Positions 43,932-53,986 are shown, counted from the stretch's first letter. The stretch: DNA of 64,000 bases from Sulfurovum sp. TSL6 (GCF_019972115.1 NZ_BPFJ01000001.1:558001-622000), one strand, 5' to 3'. Notes: generated by a model not told the origin, from the sequence alone. Numbers and translations: made by a program.

Positions 43932-44627
43932 ATGCAACCAAGAATACTAGCATTAATCATAACAATATTGCCATTGTTTATTTCAAATGTTGTTTACCTG
44001 CTCAGTGCTTACGAAGGATTCATACCTTGGTGTATACCTTACATAGATGGGTGTACCACTATCAGTAAAGCTGCGCGGAGTGGTGATTCAATATTTATAT
44101 TTCGTGCAACCATGATCGCATATGGTGTACTACTGATAGGGTTCTGGATATATGTACGACAATGGTTAGATCAGCTTTATGGTTACACTAGCAACATGGC
44201 TCGTATCATTTTATGGCTTGGAATAGTTGGTGCGATTTTTTTCATTGTATATATTGATTTTTTAGGCACTACAGGTGAAGTCAATCGTTTTATGCGCCAA
44301 TACGGCATTCTGATCTATTTCATATGTACACCATTGGCTCAAATATTACTGCTCAGACAACATTACAATATTTTGCCATCATTGCAAGAGGATACTATAA
44401 ACCCGAAGGCTCTGAAGTATCAGTTGATTATCATAGTATTAATGTTGGTCATTGGCATTGTGCATAGTGTATGGGAAGTCACACATACTAAGACCTATGA
44501 AAGCGAAAATATCGTGGAGTGGAATTTGGCACTGTTGATGCAACTCTATTTTTTAGGTCTGTTTTTTATATGGAAAGACTACAGATACTATTTGAAAAAT
44601 GATTCGAATTCAACTTCCGGAATATAA
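43932..44627 (+). CDS. Multi-span membrane protein, Frag1/DRAM-like
   Basis: This is a 231-residue protein with about six membrane segments. The first loop (YEGFIPWCIPYIDGCTTIS) followed by FRATMIAYGVLLIGFWI resembles the Frag1/DRAM/Sfk1 type, where a cysteine-containing loop precedes a conserved arginine helix. This assignment is tentative. The ribosome binding site is weak, and it has no operon partner. Confidence 0.6.
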   Translation: MQPRILALIITILPLFISNVVYLLSAYEGFIPWCIPYIDGCTTISKAARSGDSIFIFRATMIAYGVLLIGFWIYVRQWLDQLYGYTSNMARIILWLGIVGAIFFIVYIDFLGTTGEVNRFMRQYGILIYFICTPLAQILLLRQHYNILPSLQEDTINPKALKYQLIIIVLMLVIGIVHSVWEVTHTKTYESENIVEWNLALLMQLYFLGLFFIWKDYRYYLKNDSNSTSGI

Positions 44628-44776
44628 CATGCGTAATGATGAAAAATTCACTTCTAACTGGACCGATTTTGTTAATGAGACTAATATTAAAGACTAAAAT
44701 ATATAATAAAATACAGGGCCAACCGTTGATCAGGAGTGGATCAACTATTGCTCTACTTAAACATTAGGATGACTTC

Positions 44777-45253
44777 ATGAAAAAAATTTCCATTATTATG
44801 ATCATAGCTATAGTTTTAGGAGGAATGAAAGGGTATTCTTTTTGGCATGAAAGCTTGAGGAACGCTGCACTTACAGCTGTAGCATCTGAAAAAATTAGGC
44901 AGAAGAGAGAAATATCTAAACTCAAGAGATCTCATGCTAGGGAAATAGCTAAGCTAAAGAGTAAGTATCAGAAGAGATTAGCAAAAGTGAAAGCTAGAGA
45001 AAGGGCTAAAGCAAAAATACAGAGAACCGTATCAGCTATGCCAATCATGGGAGTTGCTGCTTTTGGGTTATTTGAAAAACTTGAATATGATCATTGGAAG
45101 AAAGAAAACCCGACAGGCACACTAGAAGTGTATACCGACGAGATCACTTTTGAAATGAATGAAGTTCTCAAAGAGGAATATCAGGAATACTATGAAGAGT
45201 ATCAAAAATTCCTGTCCATCTATGAAAACAAGGACACTCACCCAAATCTGTAA
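44777..45253 (+). CDS. Exported or membrane-anchored coiled-coil protein
   Basis: This is a 158-residue protein with an N-terminal hydrophobic segment (SIIMIIAIVLGGMKGY). A strongly basic coiled coil (about residues 42-80, rich in Lys, Arg, Glu, Ala) precedes a second hydrophobic patch (MPIMGVAAFGLFE) and an acidic C-terminus with EYQEYYEEYQKFL. AGGA lies 8 nt before the ATG. No family is recognised; the patch may anchor it or bind a partner. Confidence 0.6.
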   Translation: MKKISIIMIIAIVLGGMKGYSFWHESLRNAALTAVASEKIRQKREISKLKRSHAREIAKLKSKYQKRLAKVKARERAKAKIQRTVSAMPIMGVAAFGLFEKLEYDHWKKENPTGTLEVYTDEITFEMNEVLKEEYQEYYEEYQKFLSIYENKDTHPNL

Positions 45254-45375
45254 CACTGTCATAGTATGAAAGTTGCAACTTTTCTGTAGATTAAGCATTT
45301 TTAGATAAAAAATGTATAATCAACCGGAATAATATAAATAAGTTATATATAAAAAGTCAGAACAAGGTTTTAAAT

Positions 45376-46050
45376 TTGAAATTCAATCATAAAGAAGTTA
45401 TTTTATTTGATCTGGACGGCACACTGATCGACAGTGTTCCGGACTTGGCATCAGCAGTCAATCATATGTTAGAAGCATTGCACCGTGAGACCTTCAGTGA
45501 AAATACCATTCGTTACTGGGTGGGTAATGGGGCACAGGTTTTGGTAAAACGTGCATTATCGGGACAAACTGAGATAGATGAAACCCTGAATCAGAGCCTG
45601 TTTGAAAAAGCTTTAGAGATCTTTTTGACTTTCTACGGACAGCATCTATGTATCGATACGGCTGCCTACCCCAATGTAACAGCAACCCTGCATGCCCTAA
45701 AAGAAAAAGAGTACCGTTTGGGTATCGTGACCAATAAACCCTTTGATTTTGTAGGCCCTATCTTGGAAGGGCTGGGGTTTCATGGAGTGTTTGATTTTTG
45801 GCTGGGCGGAGACAGTTTAGATAAAAAGAAACCAGATCCCCTCCCCTTAGTGCATGCCTGTGAAAAGATGCAGGTCAGTGTAGATCAGTGTGTGATGGTG
45901 GGTGACTCTAAAAATGATATCCTGGCAGCCAATGCCTGCGGTATGCAAAATATCGGTGTGACATATGGGTATAATTATGGAGAAGAGATCGGGATACATA
46001 ACCCAACATTTATCATAGACGATTTTTCGGAGTTAAATGAACTACTATGA
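45376..46050 (+). CDS. gph: Phosphoglycolate phosphatase (HAD family)
   Basis: This is a 224-residue HAD hydrolase that removes 2-phosphoglycolate. The nucleophile motif is LFDLDGTLIDSVPDLASAVN, followed by the cap domain (YWVGNGAQVLVKRAL), LGIVTNKPFDFV, KKPDPLPL and the acid pair GDSKNDILAANAC. The TTG start has AAGG 8 nt upstream. Its stop overlaps the next start by 4 bp. Confidence 0.9.
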   Translation: MKFNHKEVILFDLDGTLIDSVPDLASAVNHMLEALHRETFSENTIRYWVGNGAQVLVKRALSGQTEIDETLNQSLFEKALEIFLTFYGQHLCIDTAAYPNVTATLHALKEKEYRLGIVTNKPFDFVGPILEGLGFHGVFDFWLGGDSLDKKKPDPLPLVHACEKMQVSVDQCVMVGDSKNDILAANACGMQNIGVTYGYNYGEEIGIHNPTFIIDDFSELNELL

Positions 46051-47501
46051 GCATGATAGAAGATAATAAAGCAAAAATTGCGATTATTGGTGGAGGTGCT
46101 GCAGGGTCAAGTGCAGCACTCTATTTTGGTCAGCTTGGACTTAATGTGACACTGTTTGAAAAGGATGCAAGTTTAGTGAGTGGTCCGCCATGGTGTCATT
46201 TGCATGCAGGGGGTAATCTCTATCGTGAAATCTCAGATGCGCAGTGCGTCACTTTACTCAAACAATCCATAGACTTTTTACGCTTTTATCCTTTTGTGGT
46301 TGACTACAGACCTACTGTGATAGTCTTACCTACTACTGACAGTTCTTCACCTGAGGCACTACTTCCACGCCTTAAGTTACTGACTGCAGAATATAAAGCA
46401 CATATCGCTAAAGACCCTGAGAATGAAGTCTTGGGAAAACCAGAGAACTATTATCAAATTTACACCAAAGATGAAATAAAACGACTAAGAGAAAAAGAGT
46501 TGGTTAAAACACCCAAGACGTCTGATGAATGGATGATCCCTGTCGCGAAAAACATTGATTTTGATAAAGTACAGTTTCCTCTTGTCATGGTTCAAGAGTA
46601 TGGACTAAACCTCTTTAGGCTTGCAGCTGGTGCTGAAATGACCCTTGAAGCACTGGATTCAGTTACGTTGAATACAAATACTATCGTATACAATGTGCAG
46701 CAAAATGTTGAAACTGAAGGTTGGAATATAAGTTATGTTAAAGAAGATGTCAGCCATACAGACTCTTTTGACTATCTCATTAATGCTGCGGGCTTTAAAA
46801 CAGGAAAGATCGATGATCTTTTAGGTGCACCTTGTAAGTCGATGGTAGAATTTAAAGCAGCCTATGTGAGTCACTGGGATGGATGTGAGGGGACACAGTT
46901 TCCTGAAATTGTCTTTCATGGAGAGCGCGGTACGCCACGAGGTATGGGGCAATTTACGCCCTACCCTGGCGGGTATTTTCAACTGCATGGCATGACCAAA
47001 GAGATCACACTTTATGAAGATGGCCTTGTTGCAAATTCTCTTGTAAGTTGCCAACCCAGATTAGGTCAGGATTTTATAGACAAGATAGAAAAATCCTGGA
47101 CAGAAAAGGAGACAGAAAAACGTACGAAAGCGGCTATTGAACATCTCTCCCAGTACATCCCATCGTTCCATACTGCCACGGTAGGAAGTAAACCACTTTT
47201 TGGTGCACAGCAGATCCCTGGAGATGATCCGACTTTACGTGTAGCGGAAGTCTCTTTCCCCCGAGAGCGTTATGCCAGATGCGAAATCGTCAAAGTCTCC
47301 TCAGTCTTGGATATGGTAGATGCCATTACGAAACAATTCGTTGATTTAGGATATGTAGAAGCCAATATACTCGGCAAACGTGATTTTCCACATGCTATAC
47401 AGTTAGATGAAGATGCACTAAGACAAAGAGCGGAATCTATAGCAGCAGAACGTCATTATCCACGTGATCTAGCCAACAGAAATATTTCAAAGCAGGTCTG
47501 A
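46047..47501 (+). CDS. FAD-dependent oxidoreductase
   Basis: This is a 484-residue DAO/GidA-like flavoprotein with the N-terminal FAD fold IAIIGGGAAGSSAALYFGQLG, then GPPWCHLHAGGNLYREISD, a pattern I do not link to a named enzyme. YLINAAGFKTG closes the FAD domain. The middle contains GTPRGMGQFTPYPGGYFQLHG. The C-terminal ~80 residues are acidic and helical. It overlaps gph at its start and shares a stop-start overlap (TGATG) with the next gene, so the three form an operon. The substrate is unknown. Confidence 0.8.
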   Translation: MSMIEDNKAKIAIIGGGAAGSSAALYFGQLGLNVTLFEKDASLVSGPPWCHLHAGGNLYREISDAQCVTLLKQSIDFLRFYPFVVDYRPTVIVLPTTDSSSPEALLPRLKLLTAEYKAHIAKDPENEVLGKPENYYQIYTKDEIKRLREKELVKTPKTSDEWMIPVAKNIDFDKVQFPLVMVQEYGLNLFRLAAGAEMTLEALDSVTLNTNTIVYNVQQNVETEGWNISYVKEDVSHTDSFDYLINAAGFKTGKIDDLLGAPCKSMVEFKAAYVSHWDGCEGTQFPEIVFHGERGTPRGMGQFTPYPGGYFQLHGMTKEITLYEDGLVANSLVSCQPRLGQDFIDKIEKSWTEKETEKRTKAAIEHLSQYIPSFHTATVGSKPLFGAQQIPGDDPTLRVAEVSFPRERYARCEIVKVSSVLDMVDAITKQFVDLGYVEANILGKRDFPHAIQLDEDALRQRAESIAAERHYPRDLANRNISKQV

Positions 47502-48112
47502 TGAAAATCTTTTCCCTTTTACTGCTCACTGTAAGCATTCTATTTGCCACTGCCAAGCTTGAACATGTTACGCTAGGAAATCAAGACTTTTCTATTGTCA
47601 CAGAGTCCTATGACATCTATGACTCTAAGGGTGAAGTAATGAAGTTTTACAAAGAGGAACGCAACAATAACCTGACCTTTGTGTTGAGTTTGATCTTAAA
47701 AGATAAAACCGGCTCCTGTGCAGATAAAAGTATGCAAGAAGGAGCCTATGAGATCAACGGTACAACCATCACACTTTACAGTTTTTGGGACAGGAAAGGA
47801 AAAGTATATGACAGCCCTTATGGGGCAAGGATACAAGAGTATGAAATGCTCCCAAACCATACGGTAGTATTAAGATCAAGTAAAGTCTATATAGAGTCTG
47901 CAAGAAAAAGTTATGATCCAGAGAGTGGGATGAAATATCTTTTTAATCCGCCTAAAAACAAGAGCGAAAAAGAAGCACTTCAAAGCTATGTGAATGCGGT
48001 CGAAAAAGAGTATAAAGGCATCTTTGTTTACGGAGAGGAAGCAAAGAGACTTTTAGAAGAGGTGCATGAAGCACTGAGAAGAAGTATGAAAGCCAAATGG
48101 CAAAGCAAATAA
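47501..48112 (+). CDS. Exported hypothetical protein
   Basis: This is a 203-residue protein with a signal peptide (cleavage after LFATA), then a beta-rich domain (EGAYEINGTTITLYSFW) and a helical C-terminus. It is translationally coupled to the FAD oxidoreductase. No family is recognised. Confidence 0.65.
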   Translation: MKIFSLLLLTVSILFATAKLEHVTLGNQDFSIVTESYDIYDSKGEVMKFYKEERNNNLTFVLSLILKDKTGSCADKSMQEGAYEINGTTITLYSFWDRKGKVYDSPYGARIQEYEMLPNHTVVLRSSKVYIESARKSYDPESGMKYLFNPPKNKSEKEALQSYVNAVEKEYKGIFVYGEEAKRLLEEVHEALRRSMKAKWQSK

Positions 48113-48125
48113 GTGTTTTGGCTTT

Positions 48126-48953
48126 CTAAAAGTGGTGACTTTTGCACGTATACCTATCATCATTCTTAGCCACTTTTGCATAAACGGTTAAAGGAGTATT
48201 CGTCTCTTCGGCGATCTGCATGACTTCACTGTAATGTTCCGGAGCAAAGCTTACCAGCATTTCAAATTCCTCTCCGCTAAGGCCTATCTCATCGTCTACT
48301 TTTTCAAATTCATGAAATCCATATTTATTAATATCTAACATCTTGTTCGTATCACAAAAGAGTCCGTCTGATATATCCATACCTGTGCGTAAAAGCGGTC
48401 TGGCTTTGGTTATAAACTCTACCCTTAATTCAGGTTCAAAAAAGCGAGAGTCATCCGCTATTTTTTCACCTCTGGAAAGCGCATCAAGGTCTCGTTTGCT
48501 CTCACCCAATGTTCCCGTATAGGCCAAAAGGTCCCCCTCTTTTAATCCTGTACGTAAGAGAGGTGTATCACTTTTCGAAATAATAGTGATTGAAAGATGA
48601 AGCTTGTCACCGCCTATCGTGTCTCCGCCGATGATCTCACAACCGTACTCTTTGGCTGTATTTTCCATACTAGTCATAAGTTCATCTATCTGATCTTCAG
48701 TGACATCATGAGGCAAGGAGACGGTAATAAGAGCAAATTTTGGTTTTGCATTCATAGCAATGGCATCAGAAATGTTGATAAGCATCGCTTTACGTCCTAT
48801 CTGTGTTATACTCATCCATTCACGTTTGAAATGTGTATCTTCAAAGAAAGCATCCATGCTGTAAAGAGTATCTCCGACAACAGCAGCATCATCACCTACA
48901 TACTTCGAACCTAGGTTGTTTATAAGGTATTGTTCTTTATCCTGTTTAGGCAT
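48126..48953 (-). CDS. thiL: Thiamine-monophosphate kinase
   Basis: This 275-residue enzyme phosphorylates thiamine phosphate to the active diphosphate. ThiL motifs: GDDAAVVGDTLYSMDAFFEDTHF near the start (two adjacent stretches), NISDAIAMNAKPKFALITVSLP, EIIGGDTIGGDKLHLSITI, TGTLGESKRDL and GMDISDGLFCDTNKML. It is slightly short because the C-terminal part is reduced. It is convergent with the FAD oxidoreductase operon. Confidence 0.93.
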   Translation of the reverse strand: MPKQDKEQYLINNLGSKYVGDDAAVVGDTLYSMDAFFEDTHFKREWMSITQIGRKAMLINISDAIAMNAKPKFALITVSLPHDVTEDQIDELMTSMENTAKEYGCEIIGGDTIGGDKLHLSITIISKSDTPLLRTGLKEGDLLAYTGTLGESKRDLDALSRGEKIADDSRFFEPELRVEFITKARPLLRTGMDISDGLFCDTNKMLDINKYGFHEFEKVDDEIGLSGEEFEMLVSFAPEHYSEVMQIAEETNTPLTVYAKVAKNDDRYTCKSHHF

Positions 48954-49095
48954 ATTTTCTGTCCTTTTGAGAGCTTGATCTTTATAATTGGTAGAATTGT
49001 AACATAGTTAAAGTGTTTTAGCTTAAGTAAGAGCTAATTGGTCTTGTTCATAGTTCTATAAGTTATACTAAACAATCTTTATTAAGGAAACACCT

Positions 49096-50157
49096 ATGTC
49101 ATATAAACTTGAAATAAGAGCATTCTTTTTTAATGCTAAAACAGACTACCTGCCTTACTATAAAAACTTCAGCATCCAAGTAAATGATGATGCAACAGCC
49201 AAAGACCTGCTTGTAAAGATACAAGAAGAAAACGAAAACTTCAGTTTTCCGAAACAAAAACTTCTCATGAAGATCAATGGTCTTGTCGTAGAAGCTAAAG
49301 AACCTGTTTCCGCCCTGGTAGAAAGACTTGGAACATCTTTACAGATAGATCCGGTAAACAGCTATCGTTCAAATGATGGTCTTAAGATCAATGACAGTGA
49401 CTTTATGAAAAGTTTTGAACTTTTGGCTCCCTATGCTTCTGAGTCAGATCTCAAATACTACAAAACACTGTATGCCCTTCATTATGCATCAGAAACAGAA
49501 AACTTTGACCGTGAATACATCGGTGATGCAGTACTGGTTTTAGCACATAAAATGATCACAGAAGGATCAGAACATAGTGAAGCTATATTGGATGCTATTA
49601 CTTCTGTGAACTCTGGACTGTTTGACTGTGAGTATGAAAACAACCTATTTAACGCCCAAGACCACAGTGCTGCTATCGATGAACTCAAAGCTATGGCTAA
49701 ACCAGAGGAAGGTCCTTCTCTCTGTGCACAGCTTATCACACGTTTTTCCAAAAAAGAGGAAAAAGAGCCTGATGTACCAAAAAGAGCGGTAGAGACGATT
49801 GAAAACCTGGAAGAGAAACAGGTAGCACATTATCATGGTCCAGCTTGTCATGATACAATACATCAATTGATCGCTCAAAAAGGTATGAAAGGTATTCACT
49901 TCTCAAGATCAGGTAAACTTGCTGGACTTGGTCTATTGGAAGACAACAAAGAACTCGCCTTCAAAAAAGCCGGTGCCATACTTGTAGATGCGTATGACCG
50001 TGGTGCAGAAGTACTTGTAGTTGAAGATGTTGATGTACTTGACATGTTCAAGAAAAACTATGCAGCTATAGAAAACACAATAGGTAGAAAGATGAGAGGC
50101 TTAGAACTTATCTCTACCAATGATTTTGTTTCGCAACTAAATTCTATCACAGCCTGA
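49096..50157 (+). CDS. Cysteine-less paralogue of the FrdB/SdhB N-terminus (DUF5644-like)
   Basis: This is a 353-residue protein. Its first ~120 residues align with the start of the iron-sulfur subunit at 52037: KLEIRAFFFNAKTDYLPYYK against KVTIKAFRFNAETDYLPYTK, then MKINGLVVEAKEPV against IKVNGKSVLACKQN, and DSDFMKSFELLAPY against KGDFWEKHAAVKPY. All four [2Fe-2S] cysteines are missing. The centre is helical, and the last ~120 residues (GPACHDTIHQLIAQKGMKGIHF, read in two parts) form a separate alpha/beta domain. I recall it as DUF5644 in Campylobacterota. Its place directly before the fumarate reductase genes suggests an assembly or structural partner. Confidence 0.75.
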   Translation: MSYKLEIRAFFFNAKTDYLPYYKNFSIQVNDDATAKDLLVKIQEENENFSFPKQKLLMKINGLVVEAKEPVSALVERLGTSLQIDPVNSYRSNDGLKINDSDFMKSFELLAPYASESDLKYYKTLYALHYASETENFDREYIGDAVLVLAHKMITEGSEHSEAILDAITSVNSGLFDCEYENNLFNAQDHSAAIDELKAMAKPEEGPSLCAQLITRFSKKEEKEPDVPKRAVETIENLEEKQVAHYHGPACHDTIHQLIAQKGMKGIHFSRSGKLAGLGLLEDNKELAFKKAGAILVDAYDRGAEVLVVEDVDVLDMFKKNYAAIENTIGRKMRGLELISTNDFVSQLNSITA

Positions 50158-50298
50158 TCAACAAGTAGCGTTGCTGAATTGCCACGCTACAAAACTGTAC
50201 ACCTCCCCACTTTTCATCGCTTATCCTTCGATTTATTACGAAAATTAATGCTAACAAGATATAATAAGCCAAATTGTAAACAAAAGGATATAGATACT

Positions 50299-52026
50299 AT
50301 GAGCAAAAACTCAGATATTAAAATCTACGAATATGACGCAGTCATCGTTGGTTCTGGACTGGCTGGTTTAGCTGCAGCTAAAGAGTTGACAGAAGCAGGG
50401 AAAAAGACAGCGGTTATTACAAAACTTCATCCACTCCGTTCACACTCAGGTGCTGCGCAAGGTGGTATAAATGCAGCACTTGGTGAGGAAGACTCAACAG
50501 AGCTTCACGAGTTTGATACTGTAAAAGGTTCTGACTATCTAGCAGATCAGGATTGTGTTGAACTTATGTGTTCAAAAGCACCTGAAACGATCAGGTGGGC
50601 AGAAAGAATGGGAACTACTTTTTCTAGAGATGAAGTCGGAAACATAGCTATTCGTCCTTTTGGTGGTCAGTCAAAACCTAGAGCATGTTATGCAAAAGAC
50701 AGAACAGGTCTTGCACTACTTCAAGCTATCTATGAACAAGCATTTAGAGCGGGTATTGAAGTCTTTGATGAATGGTATGCAGCTGATCTGCTTTATGAAG
50801 ATGGAAAAGTATCTGGTGTTGCCGCGTATGATATCCGCAATTCACAACCGGCTATTTTTAATGCAAAAGTAACGATGTTCGCTACGGGTGGACATGGAAG
50901 AGCTTATAGATTTAACTCAAATGCACATGCAAATACGGGTGATTCACTCTCTATCGTAGCACGTCATGGTCTTCCACTAGAAGATATGGAATTTGTACAG
51001 TTCCACCCAAGTGGTCTTGGTGGTTCAGGTGTACTTATTTCTGAAGCGGCACGTGGTGAAGGTGGTCGTCTCTATAATTCAGAGGGGGAAAGATTTATGA
51101 GCAAGTATGCACCAAATGCTATGGAGCTTGCTTCACGTGATGTTGTCTCTCGTGCCATTATGGAAGAAGTACGTCAAGGTCGTGGTGTAGGTAAAGACGG
51201 CCAGTCAGTGAACATCGACTTGACGCATTTGGATCCTGAAATCATTTTAACACGTCTTCCGGAGCTTCGCGAACTTGCTATCGCATTCCAGGGGCAGGAT
51301 ATGTTAAAAGAGCCTATTCATATATCAGCAACGGCACACTACTCCATGGGTGGAATTCCAACAAACATTAATTGTGAAGTACGTAAATCTCCAACAGAAC
51401 TTACAGAAGGTTTCTACGCTGCGGGTGAGTGTTCTTGTGTTTCTGTTCATGGAGCGAACCGTCTAGGAGCCAACTCTGTACTTGAAGCCCTGTTCTTTGG
51501 TCGTCATGCAGGTGAGAATATGGTGAAAAAACTTGATGAAGGTATCGAGCTTCGTAAAGCGACTCCGGCTGATGCAGAGAGAATGTTGTCAGAGATAGAA
51601 AAACTCAAAACATCAAACGGTAATGAAACAATTCCTGGGCTTAGAGAAGAACTTCAAAATGGTATGACCAAAAATGCAGGTGTATTTAGAACCAAAGAGT
51701 CTCTTGAAGAGCAGTTGGCACTGATAGATGAACTTCTTGGACGTTATAACAACATTCGTATCGATGATAAATCCAATACTTTTAACACAGACTTACAAGA
51801 GGCTCTTGAACTTGGTCATATGTTAGAATTTTCTAAATTCATCGTATATGGAGCACTGAACCGTGAAGAGAGCCGTGGTGGTCACTACCGTGAAGACTTC
51901 CCTACTAGAGATGATGAAAGATTCCTCAAACATACCTATGCATACATGGATAAAGATTTTAACATGACACATGAATGGGGTGATGTAGTGCTTGGTAAGT
52001 TTGAACCTAAAGAAAGAACATATTAA
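50299..52026 (+). CDS. frdA: Fumarate reductase/succinate dehydrogenase flavoprotein subunit
   Basis: This is a 575-residue catalytic subunit that interconverts fumarate and succinate. The ATG at 50299 gives a start close to the FAD fold and has AAAGGA about 10 nt upstream; there is no twin-arginine leader, unlike periplasmic MfrA. Motifs: [30 protein letters not shown] with the His that bonds [24 protein letters not shown] (two parts), [12 protein letters not shown] and [18 protein letters not shown]. With the B and CCG-type E subunits it forms an E-type complex, probably on the cytoplasmic face. In an rTCA autotroph it would run as fumarate reductase; that direction is inferred. Confidence 0.93.
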   Translation: MSKNSDIKIYEYDAVIVGSGLAGLAAAKELTEAGKKTAVITKLHPLRSHSGAAQGGINAALGEEDSTELHEFDTVKGSDYLADQDCVELMCSKAPETIRWAERMGTTFSRDEVGNIAIRPFGGQSKPRACYAKDRTGLALLQAIYEQAFRAGIEVFDEWYAADLLYEDGKVSGVAAYDIRNSQPAIFNAKVTMFATGGHGRAYRFNSNAHANTGDSLSIVARHGLPLEDMEFVQFHPSGLGGSGVLISEAARGEGGRLYNSEGERFMSKYAPNAMELASRDVVSRAIMEEVRQGRGVGKDGQSVNIDLTHLDPEIILTRLPELRELAIAFQGQDMLKEPIHISATAHYSMGGIPTNINCEVRKSPTELTEGFYAAGECSCVSVHGANRLGANSVLEALFFGRHAGENMVKKLDEGIELRKATPADAERMLSEIEKLKTSNGNETIPGLREELQNGMTKNAGVFRTKESLEEQLALIDELLGRYNNIRIDDKSNTFNTDLQEALELGHMLEFSKFIVYGALNREESRGGHYREDFPTRDDERFLKHTYAYMDKDFNMTHEWGDVVLGKFEPKERTY

Positions 52027-52036
52027 GGAGGTTTTG

Positions 52037-53035
52037 ATGAGTGAAGTAAAAGATACTAGAAAAGTAACTATAAAAGCATTTAGATTTAATGCAGAAACTG
52101 ATTATCTTCCATATACAAAACAGTATGAGATGGAAGTGGGCAAAGATGAACTTATCCTTGACCTGATGAATAGAATTAAGTGGGAACATGATGGTTCTTT
52201 TTCTTATAGACGTTCTTGCAGACATGGTATTTGTGGTGCATGTGCGATTAAGGTAAATGGCAAGTCTGTACTTGCATGTAAGCAAAATGCGATCGAACTT
52301 CTTGACCTGTTTGATAATGACATCACGCTTGAGCCAAGTTCTAAGAAACGTGCAGTTAAAGATATGATCATCGATAAAGGTGATTTTTGGGAGAAGCATG
52401 CAGCGGTTAAACCATACATCGTTTCAGATATAGATCCTAGACCAGAATCTGAGTCTAAACAGTCTATCGCACAGTTTAATGCCCTACTCGATTCTGACCT
52501 TTGTATTCAGTGTGGTGCCTGTCACTATGCTTGTCCTGCCCTAGAAGTAAATGATGCATTTCTTGGGCCTGCTGCACTTGCTGCTGCCTATAGATTTACA
52601 GCAGATACGAGAGATGAAGCGACAGAAGACAGACTGCAAATTACTTTTGAGTCTGGTTCTGGTGTATGGGATTGTGTTAAATGTTTTGAATGTGCAGAAG
52701 CATGTCCTAAAGATGTTAACCCTATCGAGAAGATCGGAAAACTTCACAATATGCAATTTGAACATGGTGTGGCTGTCAGTAATGTTGCCACTCGCCATGC
52801 AGAAGGTTTCTTGCGAGGTATGAAGAAGACAGGTTATCTGGATGAAGCAGATATCGTGACTTATTCTGAAGGGTATCTTGGTATGTATAAACATTTAGGT
52901 ACTGCGATGAAAATGATGAAATCCGGTAAGATCCACTGGCATTCAGGGATACCATTCATCAACAGTATTCCGAAGATAAAAAATTTAGACGAGGTTCAAA
53001 AACTAATTGAAATCTCTCAAACAAATAAGCTGTAA
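52037..53035 (+). CDS. frdB: Fumarate reductase/succinate dehydrogenase iron-sulfur subunit
   Basis: This is a 332-residue electron-transfer subunit. The ATG at 52037 follows a strong AAGGAGG at 5 nt. It carries the [2Fe-2S] plant-ferredoxin motif CRHGICGAC with a later C (about residues 56-80) and two CxxCxxC clusters (CIQCGACHYACP and CVKCFECAEACP). A ~75-residue C-terminal extension beyond the usual B subunit (ATRHAEGFLRGMKKTGYLDE and on) is typical of the E-type family and may contact the CCG subunit. Confidence 0.94.
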   Translation: MSEVKDTRKVTIKAFRFNAETDYLPYTKQYEMEVGKDELILDLMNRIKWEHDGSFSYRRSCRHGICGACAIKVNGKSVLACKQNAIELLDLFDNDITLEPSSKKRAVKDMIIDKGDFWEKHAAVKPYIVSDIDPRPESESKQSIAQFNALLDSDLCIQCGACHYACPALEVNDAFLGPAALAAAYRFTADTRDEATEDRLQITFESGSGVWDCVKCFECAEACPKDVNPIEKIGKLHNMQFEHGVAVSNVATRHAEGFLRGMKKTGYLDEADIVTYSEGYLGMYKHLGTAMKMMKSGKIHWHSGIPFINSIPKIKNLDEVQKLIEISQTNKL

Positions 53036-53044
53036 GGAGAAAAG

Positions 53045-53938
53045 ATGAGCGAACAATTACATTATGCATTATTTACTGGATGTACGGCTAAACAGTCTAC
53101 ACCAGAGTTACTATCATCTACACTTGCAGTAGCTGATAAATTGGGTATTAAAATTACCATATTGGAAGAAGCGAGTTGTTGTGGTGCATCTCACATACAA
53201 GACTTTGATGAGTTTTTAGCACATGTCCTCAATGCCAGAAACATCTGTTATGCAGAAAAACTGGGTCTTACGATGATCACTATCTGTAATACATGTCAGC
53301 TTAACTCTGCTATGACAAAACATGCCCTTGACACTGACCCGGAACTTAAAGCTAGGGTCAACGAAAAACTTGCAGAAGTTGGACTAGAGTACAAAGGTAC
53401 ATCTGAGATCAAACACTTCCTCTACACACTTATAGACGAGTATGGTTTGGAGAATGTCAAAGATAAGGTAGAAGTACCGCTTAGTCACTTAAACATCGCT
53501 CCATTCTATGGGTGTCATAACATCCGTCCTTCTGAATTACATGAAGAGGCCAACGGTCATGAAAACCCGTACAAACCTACTTCACTTGACAGCCTGATAG
53601 ATGCATTAGAGGGTAACCCGGTGAACTATGAGAGTAAAAACAAGTGTTGTGGTTTCCATGTAGAACTTCAAGCGAATCACACTTCTGAAGTACTTGCGGG
53701 TAATGCCCTGCTAGATGCAATGGATAACAATGCAGACATGATGGTTACACCGTGTCCACTCTGTCACCTAAAAATGGATACCTATCAAGACAGTATAGGT
53801 AAAGTGATGGGTCGTGACGTAGAACTTCCAGTACTTCACATGCCGCAAATGGTTGCACTTGCTCTTGGATGTACAGAAAAAGAGATAGGACTTAACTTCC
53901 ACGTTCAAAAAGCTAAACATCTTTATACTGCATCATAG
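53045..53938 (+). CDS. CCG-domain membrane-associated subunit (SdhE/HdrB-like)
   Basis: This is a 297-residue third subunit of the E-type complex, replacing the cytochrome b anchor. Two cysteine-rich CCG modules are intact: CTAKQS, SCCGASH and CNTCQLN in the first half; YGCHN, KCCGFH and PCPLCHLKMD in the second. In HdrB-like proteins each module binds an unusual iron-sulfur cluster. It probably passes electrons to or from menaquinone, without transmembrane helices. It lies 9 bp after the B subunit. Confidence 0.93.
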   Translation: MSEQLHYALFTGCTAKQSTPELLSSTLAVADKLGIKITILEEASCCGASHIQDFDEFLAHVLNARNICYAEKLGLTMITICNTCQLNSAMTKHALDTDPELKARVNEKLAEVGLEYKGTSEIKHFLYTLIDEYGLENVKDKVEVPLSHLNIAPFYGCHNIRPSELHEEANGHENPYKPTSLDSLIDALEGNPVNYESKNKCCGFHVELQANHTSEVLAGNALLDAMDNNADMMVTPCPLCHLKMDTYQDSIGKVMGRDVELPVLHMPQMVALALGCTEKEIGLNFHVQKAKHLYTAS

Positions 53939-53949
53939 AAACTAATTTT

Positions 53950-53986
53950 TTAGACCATTCAAACCCTAACATTTTGAATGGTCTAA
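53950..53986 (+). terminator. Long stem-loop after the fumarate reductase genes
   Basis: A 14-bp perfect inverted repeat (TTAGACCATTCAAA / TTTGAATGGTCTAA) begins 12 bp after the stop codon. No T-run follows, so it may be an mRNA 3'-end stabiliser rather than a strict terminator. Confidence 0.55.

Noticed and set aside
48597-48914. Plus-strand frame opposite thiL
   Set aside because: Shadow of a clearly conserved gene on the other strand, with no ribosome binding site or domain.
50179-50298. 40-residue N-terminal extension of the fumarate reductase flavoprotein
   Set aside because: It is basic but has no twin-arginine motif or hydrophobic segment, and a ribosome binding site precedes the ATG at 50299.
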